From the NCBI RefSeq assembly GCF_042944905.1, contig NZ_CP168496.1:992001-1056000 (forward strand): 64,000 nucleotides of DNA. The letters are read 5' to 3'. Within the stretch, counting starts at the first letter, position 1, and every line of letters begins with the position of its first letter. The translations under genes were made by a program, and so were the position numbers. The DNA is from Psychrobacillus sp042944905 (lineage in GTDB: Bacteria; Bacillota; Bacilli; Bacillales_A; Planococcaceae). Shown piece after piece: positions 1-9,255 of this stretch. The notes under the pieces were generated by a model, which was not told where the DNA came from, ran no database searches, and saw only the letters and a list, made by a program, of their open reading frames with translations.

Positions 1-1071
1 CCTAAAAGTGGCTCTGCCATACGTCCAGTCGAAATGTTAAAGGCATTTGAAGTATATGCGGACAAACATGGACTAGAGATTATCGTCATTTCTGGAACTA
101 CTAAGGAGCGACGAATGCTTTGGAATAAGGTTGTAGCAGAGAAAAAATACGAGCAGACGATGTTTTGTTATTCCGAAAATCAGACAATTCCCTTATGGTT
201 AACAGATCCAGGACATATACCAAAAGACTGGAAAATAGATAAGGATGTCTTTAAAACTCTAAAGAAGTATCATGTGCCAATAGGTATTTTTTACCGAGAT
301 GTATATTGGAAGTTTGATGAATTGTATTCGCTAAGAGGACTAAAAAAGTTCGTTATGCAAACTATTTATAAAATGGAAGAAAATTTATATGGAAAATATA
401 TGCATACTATATTTTTACCAAGTGATGCGATGGGGAAATATGTAAATATAAACACTGCTAAAATGGCACTTCCTCCTGGCGGTCGATTTACGGAAATCCA
501 TACGGATAGTAAAGTTATTCAGCAACCTTTCAAAGGAATTTATGTTGGTGGTATTAATAACGATGATTACGGACTTCCTACATTAGTAGAATCATATGAT
601 TTGTTAAATAAAGACAGTGTTTTAGGCGAATTAATCATCGTTTGCCGTGAAGAAGAATTTACTCAGTTAAGCAGCTTGGATAAGGAAAAATTAAGTAAAT
701 CGTATATTACATTAATGCATGTGAGTGGTGCAGAACTGCAACAAGTGTATGAGGAAGTGGATTTTGCTTTTATTCCAAGAAAAAGATCGATATACAATGA
801 TTTCGCTGTGCCGATTAAGTTAGTGGAATATTTAACAGCTGGACTTCCGATTATTGCTACGAACTGTTCGGCCCAAGAGGATTTTATACAGTCAGGTCCT
901 TATGGGATTATAACAGGGGATGATGCAGCAAGTCTTGTCCAAGGAATGCAATCGATTGAGCCGCATTTTACAGAATTTAAGCGGAATATTCAACAATCTT
1001 TCTTACAAAAGCATGCATGGAATGAACGTGCCGAACAAGCGGCGCATGCGCTATTAGGAGGCAAACAATGA
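1..1071 (+). CDS. Glycosyltransferase (GT-B like), 5'-truncated by window edge
   Basis: The frame is open from base 1, so the gene begins before the window and only its last 356 codons are visible; the internal Met at base 34 is not the start. The visible start (SGSAIRPVEML) is the usual region near the N-terminus of GT-B glycosyltransferases. The C-terminal half carries the nucleotide-sugar domain pattern with FAVPIKLVEYLTAGLPIIAT, where the acidic residue of VEYL corresponds to the sugar-nucleotide binding Glu of GT4-like enzymes. It overlaps the next gene by ATGA, so they are co-translated. Probable role: transfer of a sugar in capsule, teichuronic or other envelope polysaccharide synthesis at the cytoplasmic membrane. 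Donor and acceptor cannot be told. Confidence 0.85.
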   Translation, partial: PKSGSAIRPVEMLKAFEVYADKHGLEIIVISGTTKERRMLWNKVVAEKKYEQTMFCYSENQTIPLWLTDPGHIPKDWKIDKDVFKTLKKYHVPIGIFYRDVYWKFDELYSLRGLKKFVMQTIYKMEENLYGKYMHTIFLPSDAMGKYVNINTAKMALPPGGRFTEIHTDSKVIQQPFKGIYVGGINNDDYGLPTLVESYDLLNKDSVLGELIIVCREEEFTQLSSLDKEKLSKSYITLMHVSGAELQQVYEEVDFAFIPRKRSIYNDFAVPIKLVEYLTAGLPIIATNCSAQEDFIQSGPYGIITGDDAASLVQGMQSIEPHFTEFKRNIQQSFLQKHAWNERAEQAAHALLGGKQ

Positions 1072-2132
1072 AAATTGCATTATTAGCTCCAAGTAAATCG
1101 ATCCATACGCATAAATGGGCATTGTTTTATCAATCTCAAGGAATCGATATTAAAGTGTATACATTTAAAGATCATTATTCCGAGGACAATGCAAAGCAAA
1201 TACCGACAGAAATTCTACCGAAAGTATTGCCAGGAAAAGCTTCCTATTTAGCAGCTGCTCCAGCCTTGAAAAAGATGCTCAAAGAATGGAATCCAGATGT
1301 ATTACATTCTCACTTTGTATCAAGCTATGGTTTATTAGGGGCCATGGTAAACTATAAAAAGTATTTTGTTTCGGTATGGGGAAAAGATATTTTTGTGTTT
1401 CCTAAAAAAAGCAGGCTTAACAAGAAGTTAATCGAATTTACGTTAAATAAAGCAACTGCTATTTGTTCAACCAGTCATGTTATGGCAAAAGAAACGAATC
1501 TGTATACAAATCGTCCGGTAGAAGTAACTCCTTTTGGGGTAGATATTGAACAATTTTATCCATCGTCAACCATTGCAGAAGCTGATGAGAAAATCATTGT
1601 AGGGACTGTAAAAGGTTTAGAAGATAAATACGGTATCGCTGACTTAGTAAGCGGATTTGCTTTATTTCACAAAGAATATCCAAACTCAGAACTTCTTATT
1701 ACTGGAGAAGGTCCACAAAGAGCGGAATACGAAGAGCTTGCAAAAAATATGGGGATTGAAAAGGTAACAACATTTACAGGAAAAGTACCGAATACGGAAG
1801 TACCAAATGTAATTCGTAAAATGTCCATTTTTGCTGTACCATCTACAGAAGATAGTGAAAGCTTTGGGGTTGCAGCAGTAGAAGCTATGGCTTGTGGCGT
1901 TCCTGTTGTCGTATCAAATGTAGGAGGTTTGCCAGAAGTAGTCGTGCAAGATGTAACTGGAATTGTAACCGACAAAAATAGCCCAGAGCAACTAGCTACT
2001 GCATTTAAAAAGTTGGCTAGAAATAGTGAGCTAAGAGCTACGATGGGCAAAGCTGGAGTAGCTCATGTAAAAGAGCATTACAGCTGGATTGATAATGCAC
2101 ATTATATGCTTTCATTGTATGAAAAATATTAA
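1068..2132 (+). CDS. Glycosyltransferase family 4
   Basis: A 354-residue GT-B enzyme. The N-terminal Rossmann-like half has HSHFVSSYGLLGA and a WGKD segment. The C-terminal donor domain shows TPFGVD followed by GEGPQR and the EX7E motif ESFGVAAVE near residues 264-272, then GVPVVVSNVGGLPEVV, the classic GT4 signature. The ATG overlaps the stop of the preceding glycosyltransferase (ATGA), showing translational coupling. With the neighbouring UDP-glucose pyrophosphorylase and a further GT4 it forms an envelope polysaccharide cluster. The sugar specificity is unknown. Confidence 0.93.
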   Translation: MKIALLAPSKSIHTHKWALFYQSQGIDIKVYTFKDHYSEDNAKQIPTEILPKVLPGKASYLAAAPALKKMLKEWNPDVLHSHFVSSYGLLGAMVNYKKYFVSVWGKDIFVFPKKSRLNKKLIEFTLNKATAICSTSHVMAKETNLYTNRPVEVTPFGVDIEQFYPSSTIAEADEKIIVGTVKGLEDKYGIADLVSGFALFHKEYPNSELLITGEGPQRAEYEELAKNMGIEKVTTFTGKVPNTEVPNVIRKMSIFAVPSTEDSESFGVAAVEAMACGVPVVVSNVGGLPEVVVQDVTGIVTDKNSPEQLATAFKKLARNSELRATMGKAGVAHVKEHYSWIDNAHYMLSLYEKY

Positions 2133-2203
2133 CAGACCGTTGACAGAGCAGTTCCAAAAAAAATCCTGCTCATCAAGGACATACATTTCAAGACAGTCTG
2201 TTA
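2130..2203 (+). other. Nested inverted repeats between glycosyltransferase and gtaB
   Basis: TAACAGAC, which includes the stop codon of the upstream gene, pairs with GTCTGTTA just before the gtaB ribosome binding site. Inside it, GAGCAG (2146-2151) pairs with CTGCTC (2166-2171). There is no following T-run, so it is not a terminator. It may be an mRNA processing or stability structure separating the two cistrons; the function is inferred. Confidence 0.4.
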
Positions 2204-2222
2204 AATGAAAAGGTGATTGGAC

Positions 2223-3086
2223 ATGATAAAAAAAGCGGTAATTCCTGCAGCGGGTTTTGGGACACGTTTTCTTCCTGCTACCAAAGCATTGCCAAAAGAA
2301 ATGTTACCAATTGTAGATAAACCAAATTTACAATACATTATCGAAGAAGCAATTGCTTCTGGAATTGAAGACATTATCATAGTGACAGGACGCAACAAAA
2401 AGTCAATGGAAGATCATTTTGATAAGTCAATCGAATTAGAACTTCTTTTGAAAAAAACGGGTAAACTAGAATTGCTAGAAACGGTCGAAAATATTTCTAA
2501 CCTAGTGGACATTCATTATATGCGTCAAAAAGAACCGCTTGGATTAGGACATGCCATACTATGTACGAAAAAGTTTATTGGCAATGAACCATTTGCAGTC
2601 CTACTTCCAGATGACATTATTGATGCAGAAGTTCCTGCTTTAAAACAGATGATTGATAAGTATGAGGAAGTCCACAGTAGTATTTTAGGGGTAAATGAAG
2701 TTCCAACAGAAGATGTCCATAAATATGGCATTGTCGACTATAGTGAAGCAGAAAACAACTTGTTTTCAGTCAAAAGATTAGTTGAAAAACCTTCTATTGA
2801 GAATGCCCCATCCAACCAAGCAATTGTGGGACGTTACATTTTAACTCCTGCCATCTTCGAGGAGTTGGAAAAAGTTCAACCAGATGTAAAAGGTGAAATA
2901 CAGTTAACAGACGCAATTGATTCATTATTAAAGAAAGAATCTATTTACTCTTACATATTTAATGGAAAACGATATGACGTTGGAGATAAATTGGGTTTTT
3001 TACAAGCAACTTTTGATTTTGCATTAAAGCGGGACGATTTAAGAGAACCACTACTTGCATACTTGAAGAACAAATTGAGAGAATAA
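2223..3086 (+). CDS. gtaB: UTP-glucose-1-phosphate uridylyltransferase
   Basis: A 287-residue nucleotidyltransferase of the GalU/GtaB family that makes UDP-glucose from UTP and glucose-1-phosphate. The N-terminal nucleotide-binding motif AAGFGTRFLPATKALPKEML is intact, as are LPDDII and the substrate-loop region VEKP near residue 163. The ATG six bases inside the longest frame is chosen because AAAGGTGAT lies at proper distance from it; the upstream TTG lacks one. UDP-glucose feeds teichoic acid glucosylation and glycolipids, which fits the flanking glycosyltransferases. Confidence 0.95.
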   Translation: MIKKAVIPAAGFGTRFLPATKALPKEMLPIVDKPNLQYIIEEAIASGIEDIIIVTGRNKKSMEDHFDKSIELELLLKKTGKLELLETVENISNLVDIHYMRQKEPLGLGHAILCTKKFIGNEPFAVLLPDDIIDAEVPALKQMIDKYEEVHSSILGVNEVPTEDVHKYGIVDYSEAENNLFSVKRLVEKPSIENAPSNQAIVGRYILTPAIFEELEKVQPDVKGEIQLTDAIDSLLKKESIYSYIFNGKRYDVGDKLGFLQATFDFALKRDDLREPLLAYLKNKLRE

Positions 3087-3099
3087 AGCGGTGATAGCT

Positions 3100-4317
3100 A
3101 TGCGTATTGTATATTTATGTCAACATTTTCCACCTGAAACTGGAGCTCCACAAATCCGTGTATATGAGGTTAGCAAAGAACTATTGGCACAAGGTCATGA
3201 TATTCAAGTAGTCACTGCTTTCCCTCATCATCCACATGGTGTTATTCCGGATGAATATAAAGGAAAGAAATATGAATTTGAAAAGTGGGATGGTATTCCA
3301 GTTCATCGCACATGGATTTACCCTTCGAAAAAGGGAACTTTCTATAAACGTTTAGTGTCTTATTTTTCATTTACATTTAGTTCATTTTATGGGCTAATGA
3401 AAGCTGGGAAAGTAGATGTTATTATCGTCAATTCACCTCCCATCTTTTTAGGGTTAACCGGCTTATTAAGTGCCAAAATTAAGGGAGCGAAATTTGTATT
3501 TAACGTAGCGGATGTTTGGCCAGAATCGGCAGTAAAACTAGGGCTTGTAAAAAATAAGTTTTTTATTAAGCTTGCGGAAATTTTAGAGTCTTTCCTTTAT
3601 AAGCATTCTTGGAAAATAGCAACTGCAACAGATGGTATAAAGTCCTATATTATAAATCATTCTCAGCCTGAAGATAAAGTTTTTGTCTTACCAAACGGTG
3701 TAAATACGACCTATTTCCAACCGGCTGAAAGAGACGAAGCTTACGTAGAAAAATTTGGTTTACAAAATAAGTTTGTTTTTTCTTATGGTGGGAATCTAGG
3801 ATATGCACAAGGCTTGGAGTTTATCTTATATGCAGCTAAAAAAATGCAGGAAACCTTGCCACAAGTGCATTTTTTGATTGCTGGAGCTGGTCCAGAAGAA
3901 GAAAAGCTTCATCAGTTGACGGAAGAGTTGGGACTTATGAATGTTTCATTTTTAGGTCATCTTCCTTTAAAAGAAATGCCAAAATTGTTTTCTGTAACAG
4001 ATGTTAGTATTGTACCTTTACGTGATTTGAAATTATTTGAAGGTGCACGACCATCGAAGATTTTTCCAGCAGCATCTTCTGGTGTTCCAGTGCTTTATTG
4101 TGGAAAAGGAGAAAGTGCTGAAATTATTTCTAAAAATGGAATTGGTCTAGTTGCGACACCTGAAAACGTAGATTCCATTGCACATACAATGTATGAATTT
4201 GTCGAGATGAATGAAGAAGATCGCAAGGAAATGCAAGCAAATGGAAGAAGTTTAGCGATAAATGAATACAGTTGGTCATCCATTGTAAAAGATCTATTGC
4301 ATAACCTTACGAAATAG
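3100..4317 (+). CDS. Glycosyltransferase family 4, WcaI/WbuB type
   Basis: A 405-residue enzyme. The N-terminus YLCQHFPPETGAPQIRVYE and the NVADVWPESAV segment are typical of the WbuB/WcaI branch (often annotated as N-acetyl-fucosaminyl or colanic-acid transferases). The C-terminal donor domain has LPNGVNTTYF, AGAGPEEE and a KIFPAASSGVPVLY segment. The ATG is placed behind GCGGTGAT rather than at the upstream GTG. It starts 13 bases after gtaB, so both are probably one transcript. It likely adds a sugar to an undecaprenyl-linked repeat unit; substrate unknown. Confidence 0.9.
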   Translation: MRIVYLCQHFPPETGAPQIRVYEVSKELLAQGHDIQVVTAFPHHPHGVIPDEYKGKKYEFEKWDGIPVHRTWIYPSKKGTFYKRLVSYFSFTFSSFYGLMKAGKVDVIIVNSPPIFLGLTGLLSAKIKGAKFVFNVADVWPESAVKLGLVKNKFFIKLAEILESFLYKHSWKIATATDGIKSYIINHSQPEDKVFVLPNGVNTTYFQPAERDEAYVEKFGLQNKFVFSYGGNLGYAQGLEFILYAAKKMQETLPQVHFLIAGAGPEEEKLHQLTEELGLMNVSFLGHLPLKEMPKLFSVTDVSIVPLRDLKLFEGARPSKIFPAASSGVPVLYCGKGESAEIISKNGIGLVATPENVDSIAHTMYEFVEMNEEDRKEMQANGRSLAINEYSWSSIVKDLLHNLTK

Positions 4318-4400
4318 TAATTGTCTTTTTGATATACATGTCGAAAAAATTTATGTATAATTGGTGAGATTATATTTTATAAGTAAAGTAGGTAATTAAT

Positions 4401-5444
4401 ATGGCTACTTCGCGTCGTATAAAACGCAAATCCAAGACGAGAAGAAAAATTTTATATACGGTACTAATTGTTTTAATGGTTATGCTTTCAGGTGTTATTG
4501 TTTTTGCAACTAATTTATCTTTGCAGACGAAAAATGCAATAACAAAAATGTATCAACCTTTGGATAAGGATATAGATAATAAGAATAATTCTACTAAAAA
4601 GTTTAATAGTGCTAAAGCGGAAGACTCTGCTTTTACAATGCTAATAGCCGGAATCGACAATCAAGAAAAGGCAAAGTATGGTCGTTCGGATGTTTTAATG
4701 GTAGCAACTGTTAATCCGAAAACGGAAAAAATATCGATGGTAAGTATTCCACGTGACACGAGAGTTTATATACCTGATTTAAGATATGAGGATAAAATCA
4801 ATCATGCTTATGCATTTGGGGGCATAAACTATACGATTAATACAGTGGAAAAGCTTTTAGATATTCCAATAGACTATTACGTTTCAACGGACTTCCAAGG
4901 ATTTGAAGATATTGTTAACACGGTTGGCGGGGTAGATGTAGACGTACCATTTACGTTTAAAGCCCAACTTACTGGTAGTTTAAAATGGATGACCTATTCA
5001 AAAGGACCTATGTTCTTAAATGGTAATGAAGCACTAGCTTATGTCCGGATGCGTAAAAAAGATCCTCAAGGAGACTTGGGACGTAATGAGCGACAAAGAA
5101 AAGTTATTCAAGAAATTATTAATAAAGCTACAAGCTTAAGTAATATTACGAAAATCGACGATATGATTAAAGACGTAGGAAACAATGTGAAAACGAACAT
5201 CCCTTCCTCCGAATACTTTAGCTTGATCAAGATGTACCAAAAAATAAAATCATCTCCAATCGAGCAATTACAACTCGAAGGGAATGATGATACACGAAAA
5301 GGTATCTATTACTACATTCTAAAAGATGATTCACTCGAAGAAGTTAAACGACAACTGAAACTAAATCTAGATGACTTCGGGCAAAATGCACAAAGCGAAA
5401 TAAACACAACTAAATCAGTAAATGATTTAACAATCGGCGAGTAA
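4401..5444 (+). CDS. LytR-CpsA-Psr (LCP) family cell-wall polymer ligase
   Basis: A 347-residue type II membrane protein. A basic N-terminus is followed by one transmembrane helix (about residues 17-37) and an extracellular LCP domain. Hallmarks: DVLMVATVNP, the conserved Arg-containing SIPRDTRVYIP near residue 115, NHAYAFGG, VGGVDVDVP and the late basic cluster LGRNERQRKVI. LCP enzymes transfer undecaprenyl-linked wall teichoic acid or capsule to peptidoglycan. The genes before it make polymer precursors and those after it remodel the wall, and B. subtilis has an LCP gene next to lytABC. A strong terminator follows directly. Confidence 0.92.
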   Translation: MATSRRIKRKSKTRRKILYTVLIVLMVMLSGVIVFATNLSLQTKNAITKMYQPLDKDIDNKNNSTKKFNSAKAEDSAFTMLIAGIDNQEKAKYGRSDVLMVATVNPKTEKISMVSIPRDTRVYIPDLRYEDKINHAYAFGGINYTINTVEKLLDIPIDYYVSTDFQGFEDIVNTVGGVDVDVPFTFKAQLTGSLKWMTYSKGPMFLNGNEALAYVRMRKKDPQGDLGRNERQRKVIQEIINKATSLSNITKIDDMIKDVGNNVKTNIPSSEYFSLIKMYQKIKSSPIEQLQLEGNDDTRKGIYYYILKDDSLEEVKRQLKLNLDDFGQNAQSEINTTKSVNDLTIGE

Positions 5445-5485
5445 AACGAGTAGGTCGCAATGACCATTCGTTTTACTCTTTTTTT
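5440..5485 (+). terminator. Intrinsic terminator after LCP gene
   Basis: AGTAAAACGA pairs with TCGTTTTACT around an inner GGTC/GACC stem and is followed by a seven-base T-run. It overlaps the LCP stop codon. Confidence 0.9.
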
Positions 5486-5503
5486 GTAGAGTTTTCTGAA
5501 TTG

Positions 5504-5759
5504 GTCACTGTGCCCGGGAAATTAGTCTCGGGTTCGAGGGAGCTGGTCTCGGCTTGGTTCGAATTAGTCTCGGCTCTGCACAAACTGGTCTCCGCATAGC
5601 TCAGATTGGTTTCGCATACCTCGAATTTAGTCTCGAAGTGCCAAAAAAAGCCCATTTTATGACACTGAGCAAGCATTAAATATGAGTTGGTCTTGGCTCT
5701 GCTTAAACTGGTCTCTGCTAAGCTCAGATTGGTCTCGCATACCTCGAAATTAGTCTCGG
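5504..5759 (+). repeat. 21-bp phased array, GTCTCG word
   Basis: The core GTCTCG (or a one- or two-base variant), usually preceded by AATTG or AATTA, starts at 5504, 5525, 5546, 5567, 5588, 5609 and 5630: seven cores exactly 21 bp apart. After a 60-bp step four more lie at 5690, 5711, 5732 and 5753, again exactly 21 bp apart. The array fills most of the gap between the terminator and the next operon. A 104-codon reverse-strand frame here has a heptad pattern only because 21 is a multiple of three. Confidence 0.9.
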
Positions 5760-5891
5760 AGTGCCAAAAAAGTCCATTTCCCGACATAAGAACAAGTCCA
5801 AAAATTACTTTTTTCTCGGCTATAATTCAAAATATTGTTTATTTAATCTTATAAAACCACTATTTAGGTAATATTTATTACAAATATTTAT

Positions 5892-5908
5892 ATTACATTG
5901 TTGTAACA
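5892..5908 (-). promoter_or_regulatory. WalR-type box upstream of amidase operon
   Basis: On the reverse strand the site reads TGTTAC-N5-TGTAAT, a full match to the published WalR (YycF) consensus TGTWAH-N5-TGTWAH. Additional single TGTAAT half-sites occur at 5877 and 5918. It lies about 85 bases before the start of a peptidoglycan hydrolase gene, the usual kind of WalR target. Binding and sign of regulation are inferred. Confidence 0.55.
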
Positions 5909-5991
5909 TTGGTTTTAATTACATTCGTTGGATTGTTTTATCTAATTTTGTCTATTAAAATGGAAGAAATACACGTTTCAAGGAGGAACAA

Positions 5992-8523
5992 ATGAAAAAA
6001 GTAATAGCATCTTCTGTTTTAGCAACTTCTGTCCTTTTGCCAATCAATGTTCTAGGGAGCACTCCAATATCAACTTACGCAGCCTCAAGTCAAACGGTTG
6101 TAATAGATCAACTTGTCGGGAAAAAAGCTTTACTTACGGCTGAAAACGTCAATGTAAGAAAAGGAGCTGGAACCGAGTTTAATAGTATTTCTAAAATACA
6201 TACAGGTCAAATTGTCTCCGTTCTTGCTACTGAAAAAAATAGTAAAGGCGAGATTTGGTACAAAGTTTCCTATAATTCTACAGAAGGTTGGATCATTAGC
6301 GACTTTTTGAAAGCAGCAACTACTGCTGTAAAAAGTAGCACTACAACTTCTGGTACTTCTTATGCGGGAACAACTCAAAAAATAGGGAAAAATGCCGCAA
6401 ATATGAGAAGTGGTGCAACAACTTCTTATAAAGTAGTAGCTACAATTCCAGTAGGCACTTCATTGAAAATAGTAAGTGCATTTACAAATGCTCAAAATGA
6501 AGTATGGTTTAACGTAGATTACAAAGGTAAAAAAGGTTGGGTGACATCTGACTTATTCGTGTTGAATGCAACTGCTGGAGAAACAGCGACATCGATGAAA
6601 GTAGTCAACCAAACAACGATTCATAAAGGTGCTACTAAAAATTATGATATCGTATCTACTGCTAAACCTGGAACAACGCTTGTAATCCATCAAGAGTTTA
6701 CGAATGCCTTGAAAGAAAAATGGGTTCAGGTAACGTATGCTAGTGGAAAAAAAGGGTGGATGCTTGCATCTGCTTTTGAAGAAGCGTCTATTTCAAACAA
6801 AGTCGTAATTAAACAAACTTCCGTATACTCAGGTGCGACTAAGAGCTATAAAACGGTTGCGACGTTAATTGTTGGAACAAAACTCTCGATTCACCAAGAG
6901 TTTACAAATGCTTCAAAAGAAAAATGGTATCAAATATCCTACGCGGTTGGGAAAAAGGGATGGGTTCCTGCAGAAGCATTTGAAAGTGTTTCAGCAATTC
7001 CTGAAAATCCATCTACCGAAACACCACCAGTAGATGAAAACGCTCATGTAGTAATAGATACGAATATAAAAGTTTCAGTACCAGTTGCCAATATGCGTTC
7101 GGGCCCAGGAATTGACTTTGATGTTGTGACACAATCCAAACAAAATGATGAATTTTTATCATCCGAATATGCTGCAGATGTAAATCAAGAAAAATGGTAT
7201 AAAGTGAATACTAATGCAGGTGAAGCTTGGATACATCAATCTGTTATTTCCATCGTAGAAAAATCGGATGAAACTCCAGATTATGATGAAACAGGGGTAA
7301 TTAAACGATTCAATGCACTAATGTATATGGATAGTTCCTATAATTCTAAAGTAATACTAGGATTACCAAAAAACACATCCTTTACTATGATCAATCAAAT
7401 AATCTCTGACGGAACTTCTTGGATAAATATTCGAACATCTCAAGGCGTTGAAGGATGGATTCCAGATTTTGAAATGAATGATGATATTCCAACGATGTTT
7501 GGCACGAAAACTTCTACTGTTTATAGTGGAGCAAATGAAACATCTAAAAAAGTGGATACAATTAATTTGAACACTCCTGTAAGAGTATTACGTACATTAA
7601 ATAATTGGGTTAATATTGAAACGCAAAGTGGAAAAAGAGGATGGATTCAAGCATCTTTATTATCTAACGGATCACCAATTCAATTAACAAATGGTAAAAC
7701 AGAAGTGAGAAATGGACAAGACTACCTTGTATGGTCTAAACCATCTAAATTTAAGTTGTCCTACACAATGCCATCATCCAATGTTTTAAGAATTTATGGA
7801 AATCTATCACAAATTAATGAGATTAAATCAAAAGTTACTGGTGTCGACAGTATGAAAGTCGAACAGGTAGCTGGTGGTACATCTGTTTTATTAATAACAT
7901 TCAATGCTAATTATACGTACACAATTCGAGACGCTGATAAAGAACTGACGATAAAAGTAGTTCCAAAAGGCTTAGTAGGAAAGAAAATTATTGTGGACGC
8001 GGGGCACGGTGCAAAGGATCCAGGGGCTGTAGGTCCTAAGAAGACAAAAGAAAAAGATGTAACGCTTGCGACAGCTAAGGCATTAAAAGCAGAGTTAGAG
8101 GCTGCAGGAGCAACAGTTGTCCTAACGAGAAGTACAGACGTATTTTTGGAATTAAAAGAGCGTACAGATATTGCCAATAAATCAGATTACGATGCATTTA
8201 TAAGTATTCATGCAGACTCATTTAATGCAACTTCTAAAGGAACTACCACCTATTACAATGCGACCGTAAACTTTAATGGTCCGAAAAGCTTAACGCTTGC
8301 AAAGAGTATTCAATCCGATTTAGTAAAAACAATTGGTACTTACAATAAAGGCGTTAAAGAACAACTTTTTTATGTCAATCGTATGAATGAGCTTCCTTCT
8401 GTATTAGTAGAACTAGCATATATATCCAATCCTACTGAAGAAGCACAATTAGCTTCTGTAGCGTTCCAAAAGAATGCAGCTGCAGGAATTCGAAAAGGTT
8501 TAGAAAACTATTTCAATCAATAA
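5992..8523 (+). CDS. Exported N-acetylmuramoyl-L-alanine amidase with seven SH3 repeats
   Basis: An 843-residue secreted protein. A signal peptide covers about residues 1-31. Seven bacterial SH3-type repeats follow (roughly 45-107, 129-190, 203-263, 271-331, 357-417, 432-492, 499-553), each ending in a GW-containing strand. An AMIN-like linker (about 560-655) leads to an Amidase_3 catalytic domain. Zinc and catalytic residues are visible: DAGHG near 668, Glu in KEKDV, SIHAD near 738 and VELAYIS near 806. It cleaves the lactyl-Ala bond of peptidoglycan; the SH3 repeats should hold it to the wall. AAGGAGG precedes the ATG. It heads a three-gene operon resembling B. subtilis lytABC in function though not in domain layout. 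Confidence 0.93.
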   Translation: MKKVIASSVLATSVLLPINVLGSTPISTYAASSQTVVIDQLVGKKALLTAENVNVRKGAGTEFNSISKIHTGQIVSVLATEKNSKGEIWYKVSYNSTEGWIISDFLKAATTAVKSSTTTSGTSYAGTTQKIGKNAANMRSGATTSYKVVATIPVGTSLKIVSAFTNAQNEVWFNVDYKGKKGWVTSDLFVLNATAGETATSMKVVNQTTIHKGATKNYDIVSTAKPGTTLVIHQEFTNALKEKWVQVTYASGKKGWMLASAFEEASISNKVVIKQTSVYSGATKSYKTVATLIVGTKLSIHQEFTNASKEKWYQISYAVGKKGWVPAEAFESVSAIPENPSTETPPVDENAHVVIDTNIKVSVPVANMRSGPGIDFDVVTQSKQNDEFLSSEYAADVNQEKWYKVNTNAGEAWIHQSVISIVEKSDETPDYDETGVIKRFNALMYMDSSYNSKVILGLPKNTSFTMINQIISDGTSWINIRTSQGVEGWIPDFEMNDDIPTMFGTKTSTVYSGANETSKKVDTINLNTPVRVLRTLNNWVNIETQSGKRGWIQASLLSNGSPIQLTNGKTEVRNGQDYLVWSKPSKFKLSYTMPSSNVLRIYGNLSQINEIKSKVTGVDSMKVEQVAGGTSVLLITFNANYTYTIRDADKELTIKVVPKGLVGKKIIVDAGHGAKDPGAVGPKKTKEKDVTLATAKALKAELEAAGATVVLTRSTDVFLELKERTDIANKSDYDAFISIHADSFNATSKGTTTYYNATVNFNGPKSLTLAKSIQSDLVKTIGTYNKGVKEQLFYVNRMNELPSVLVELAYISNPTEEAQLASVAFQKNAAAGIRKGLENYFNQ

Positions 8524-8538
8524 AAGGGAGGAAGGTAT

Positions 8539-9255
8539 ATGATGAAGAAAAAATTTATAGGTGCAATTGCTACTATTCTAGGTCTAAGTTTAATAGTTTC
8601 TATGTTTATTCCTACATCTACAAAAGCGGACACCAATTTACTATTAGCATCTGTTGAGTGGGTACAAGCGCAGTTAAATCCATTACAAACGAAAGTAACT
8701 GCTTTAGAAAAACAACTTACAGAACAAGAAGCAATGATTAAACAATTGCAAAAAGCAGTGGCTGAAGGAGGTAACGTGGTTGTTACTCCTCCAACTACCA
8801 CTCCTTCCGTGCCAGATGCGTCTACAGATTCTCCAAAAGTAGTATATACATCTGCTAGTAGTGTAAAAGCGTATAGTGGCGCATCACGTGATTATAAAGT
8901 GTTAGCAACTTTTGGAGCCGATAAAGCGCTGACTGTCGTGGATCAATTTAAATCAGCTACTGGATTATGGTACCGTGTGGAAATATCTGCTACTGCAAAA
9001 GGCTGGGTATTTTCAGGAGATGTCACAATAACTAAGCCTACTAGTTCTATACCCTCAAATGTAGTAGCTAAACAAGCAGTAAACGTAAGAAAAGGTGCAA
9101 CTACAAATTATCAGTCACTTGAATTGGTTGCAAAAGGAACCACCTTAAAATATTTAGGTTCATTCAAAAATGCGAATGGCGAAACATGGTACAATGTGCA
9201 AACCGCAAAAGGAACAAAAGGTTGGGTGCTAAGTACGCTAACTGAGGTGAAATAA
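8539..9255 (+). CDS. Exported SH3-domain protein with coiled coil
   Basis: A 238-residue protein with a signal peptide (cleavage after about residue 30, TSTKA), a short coiled coil (about 35-70, rich in Leu/Gln/Glu) and two SH3-type repeats (about 95-160 and 172-237) ending in GWVFSG and GWVLST. No catalytic domain is seen. GGGAGGAAGG lies just before tandem ATGs. It starts 15 bases after the amidase and abuts the SpoIID-like gene, so it is probably a wall-binding accessory of that amidase system, comparable in position to LytA/LytB partners. Function is inferred. Confidence 0.85.
   Translation: MMKKKFIGAIATILGLSLIVSMFIPTSTKADTNLLLASVEWVQAQLNPLQTKVTALEKQLTEQEAMIKQLQKAVAEGGNVVVTPPTTTPSVPDASTDSPKVVYTSASSVKAYSGASRDYKVLATFGADKALTVVDQFKSATGLWYRVEISATAKGWVFSGDVTITKPTSSIPSNVVAKQAVNVRKGATTNYQSLELVAKGTTLKYLGSFKNANGETWYNVQTAKGTKGWVLSTLTEVK

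Noticed and set aside
5473..5787. Reverse-strand 104-codon frame with heptad repeats
   Set aside because: It follows from a 21-bp array (seven codons per step) without ribosome site or homology.
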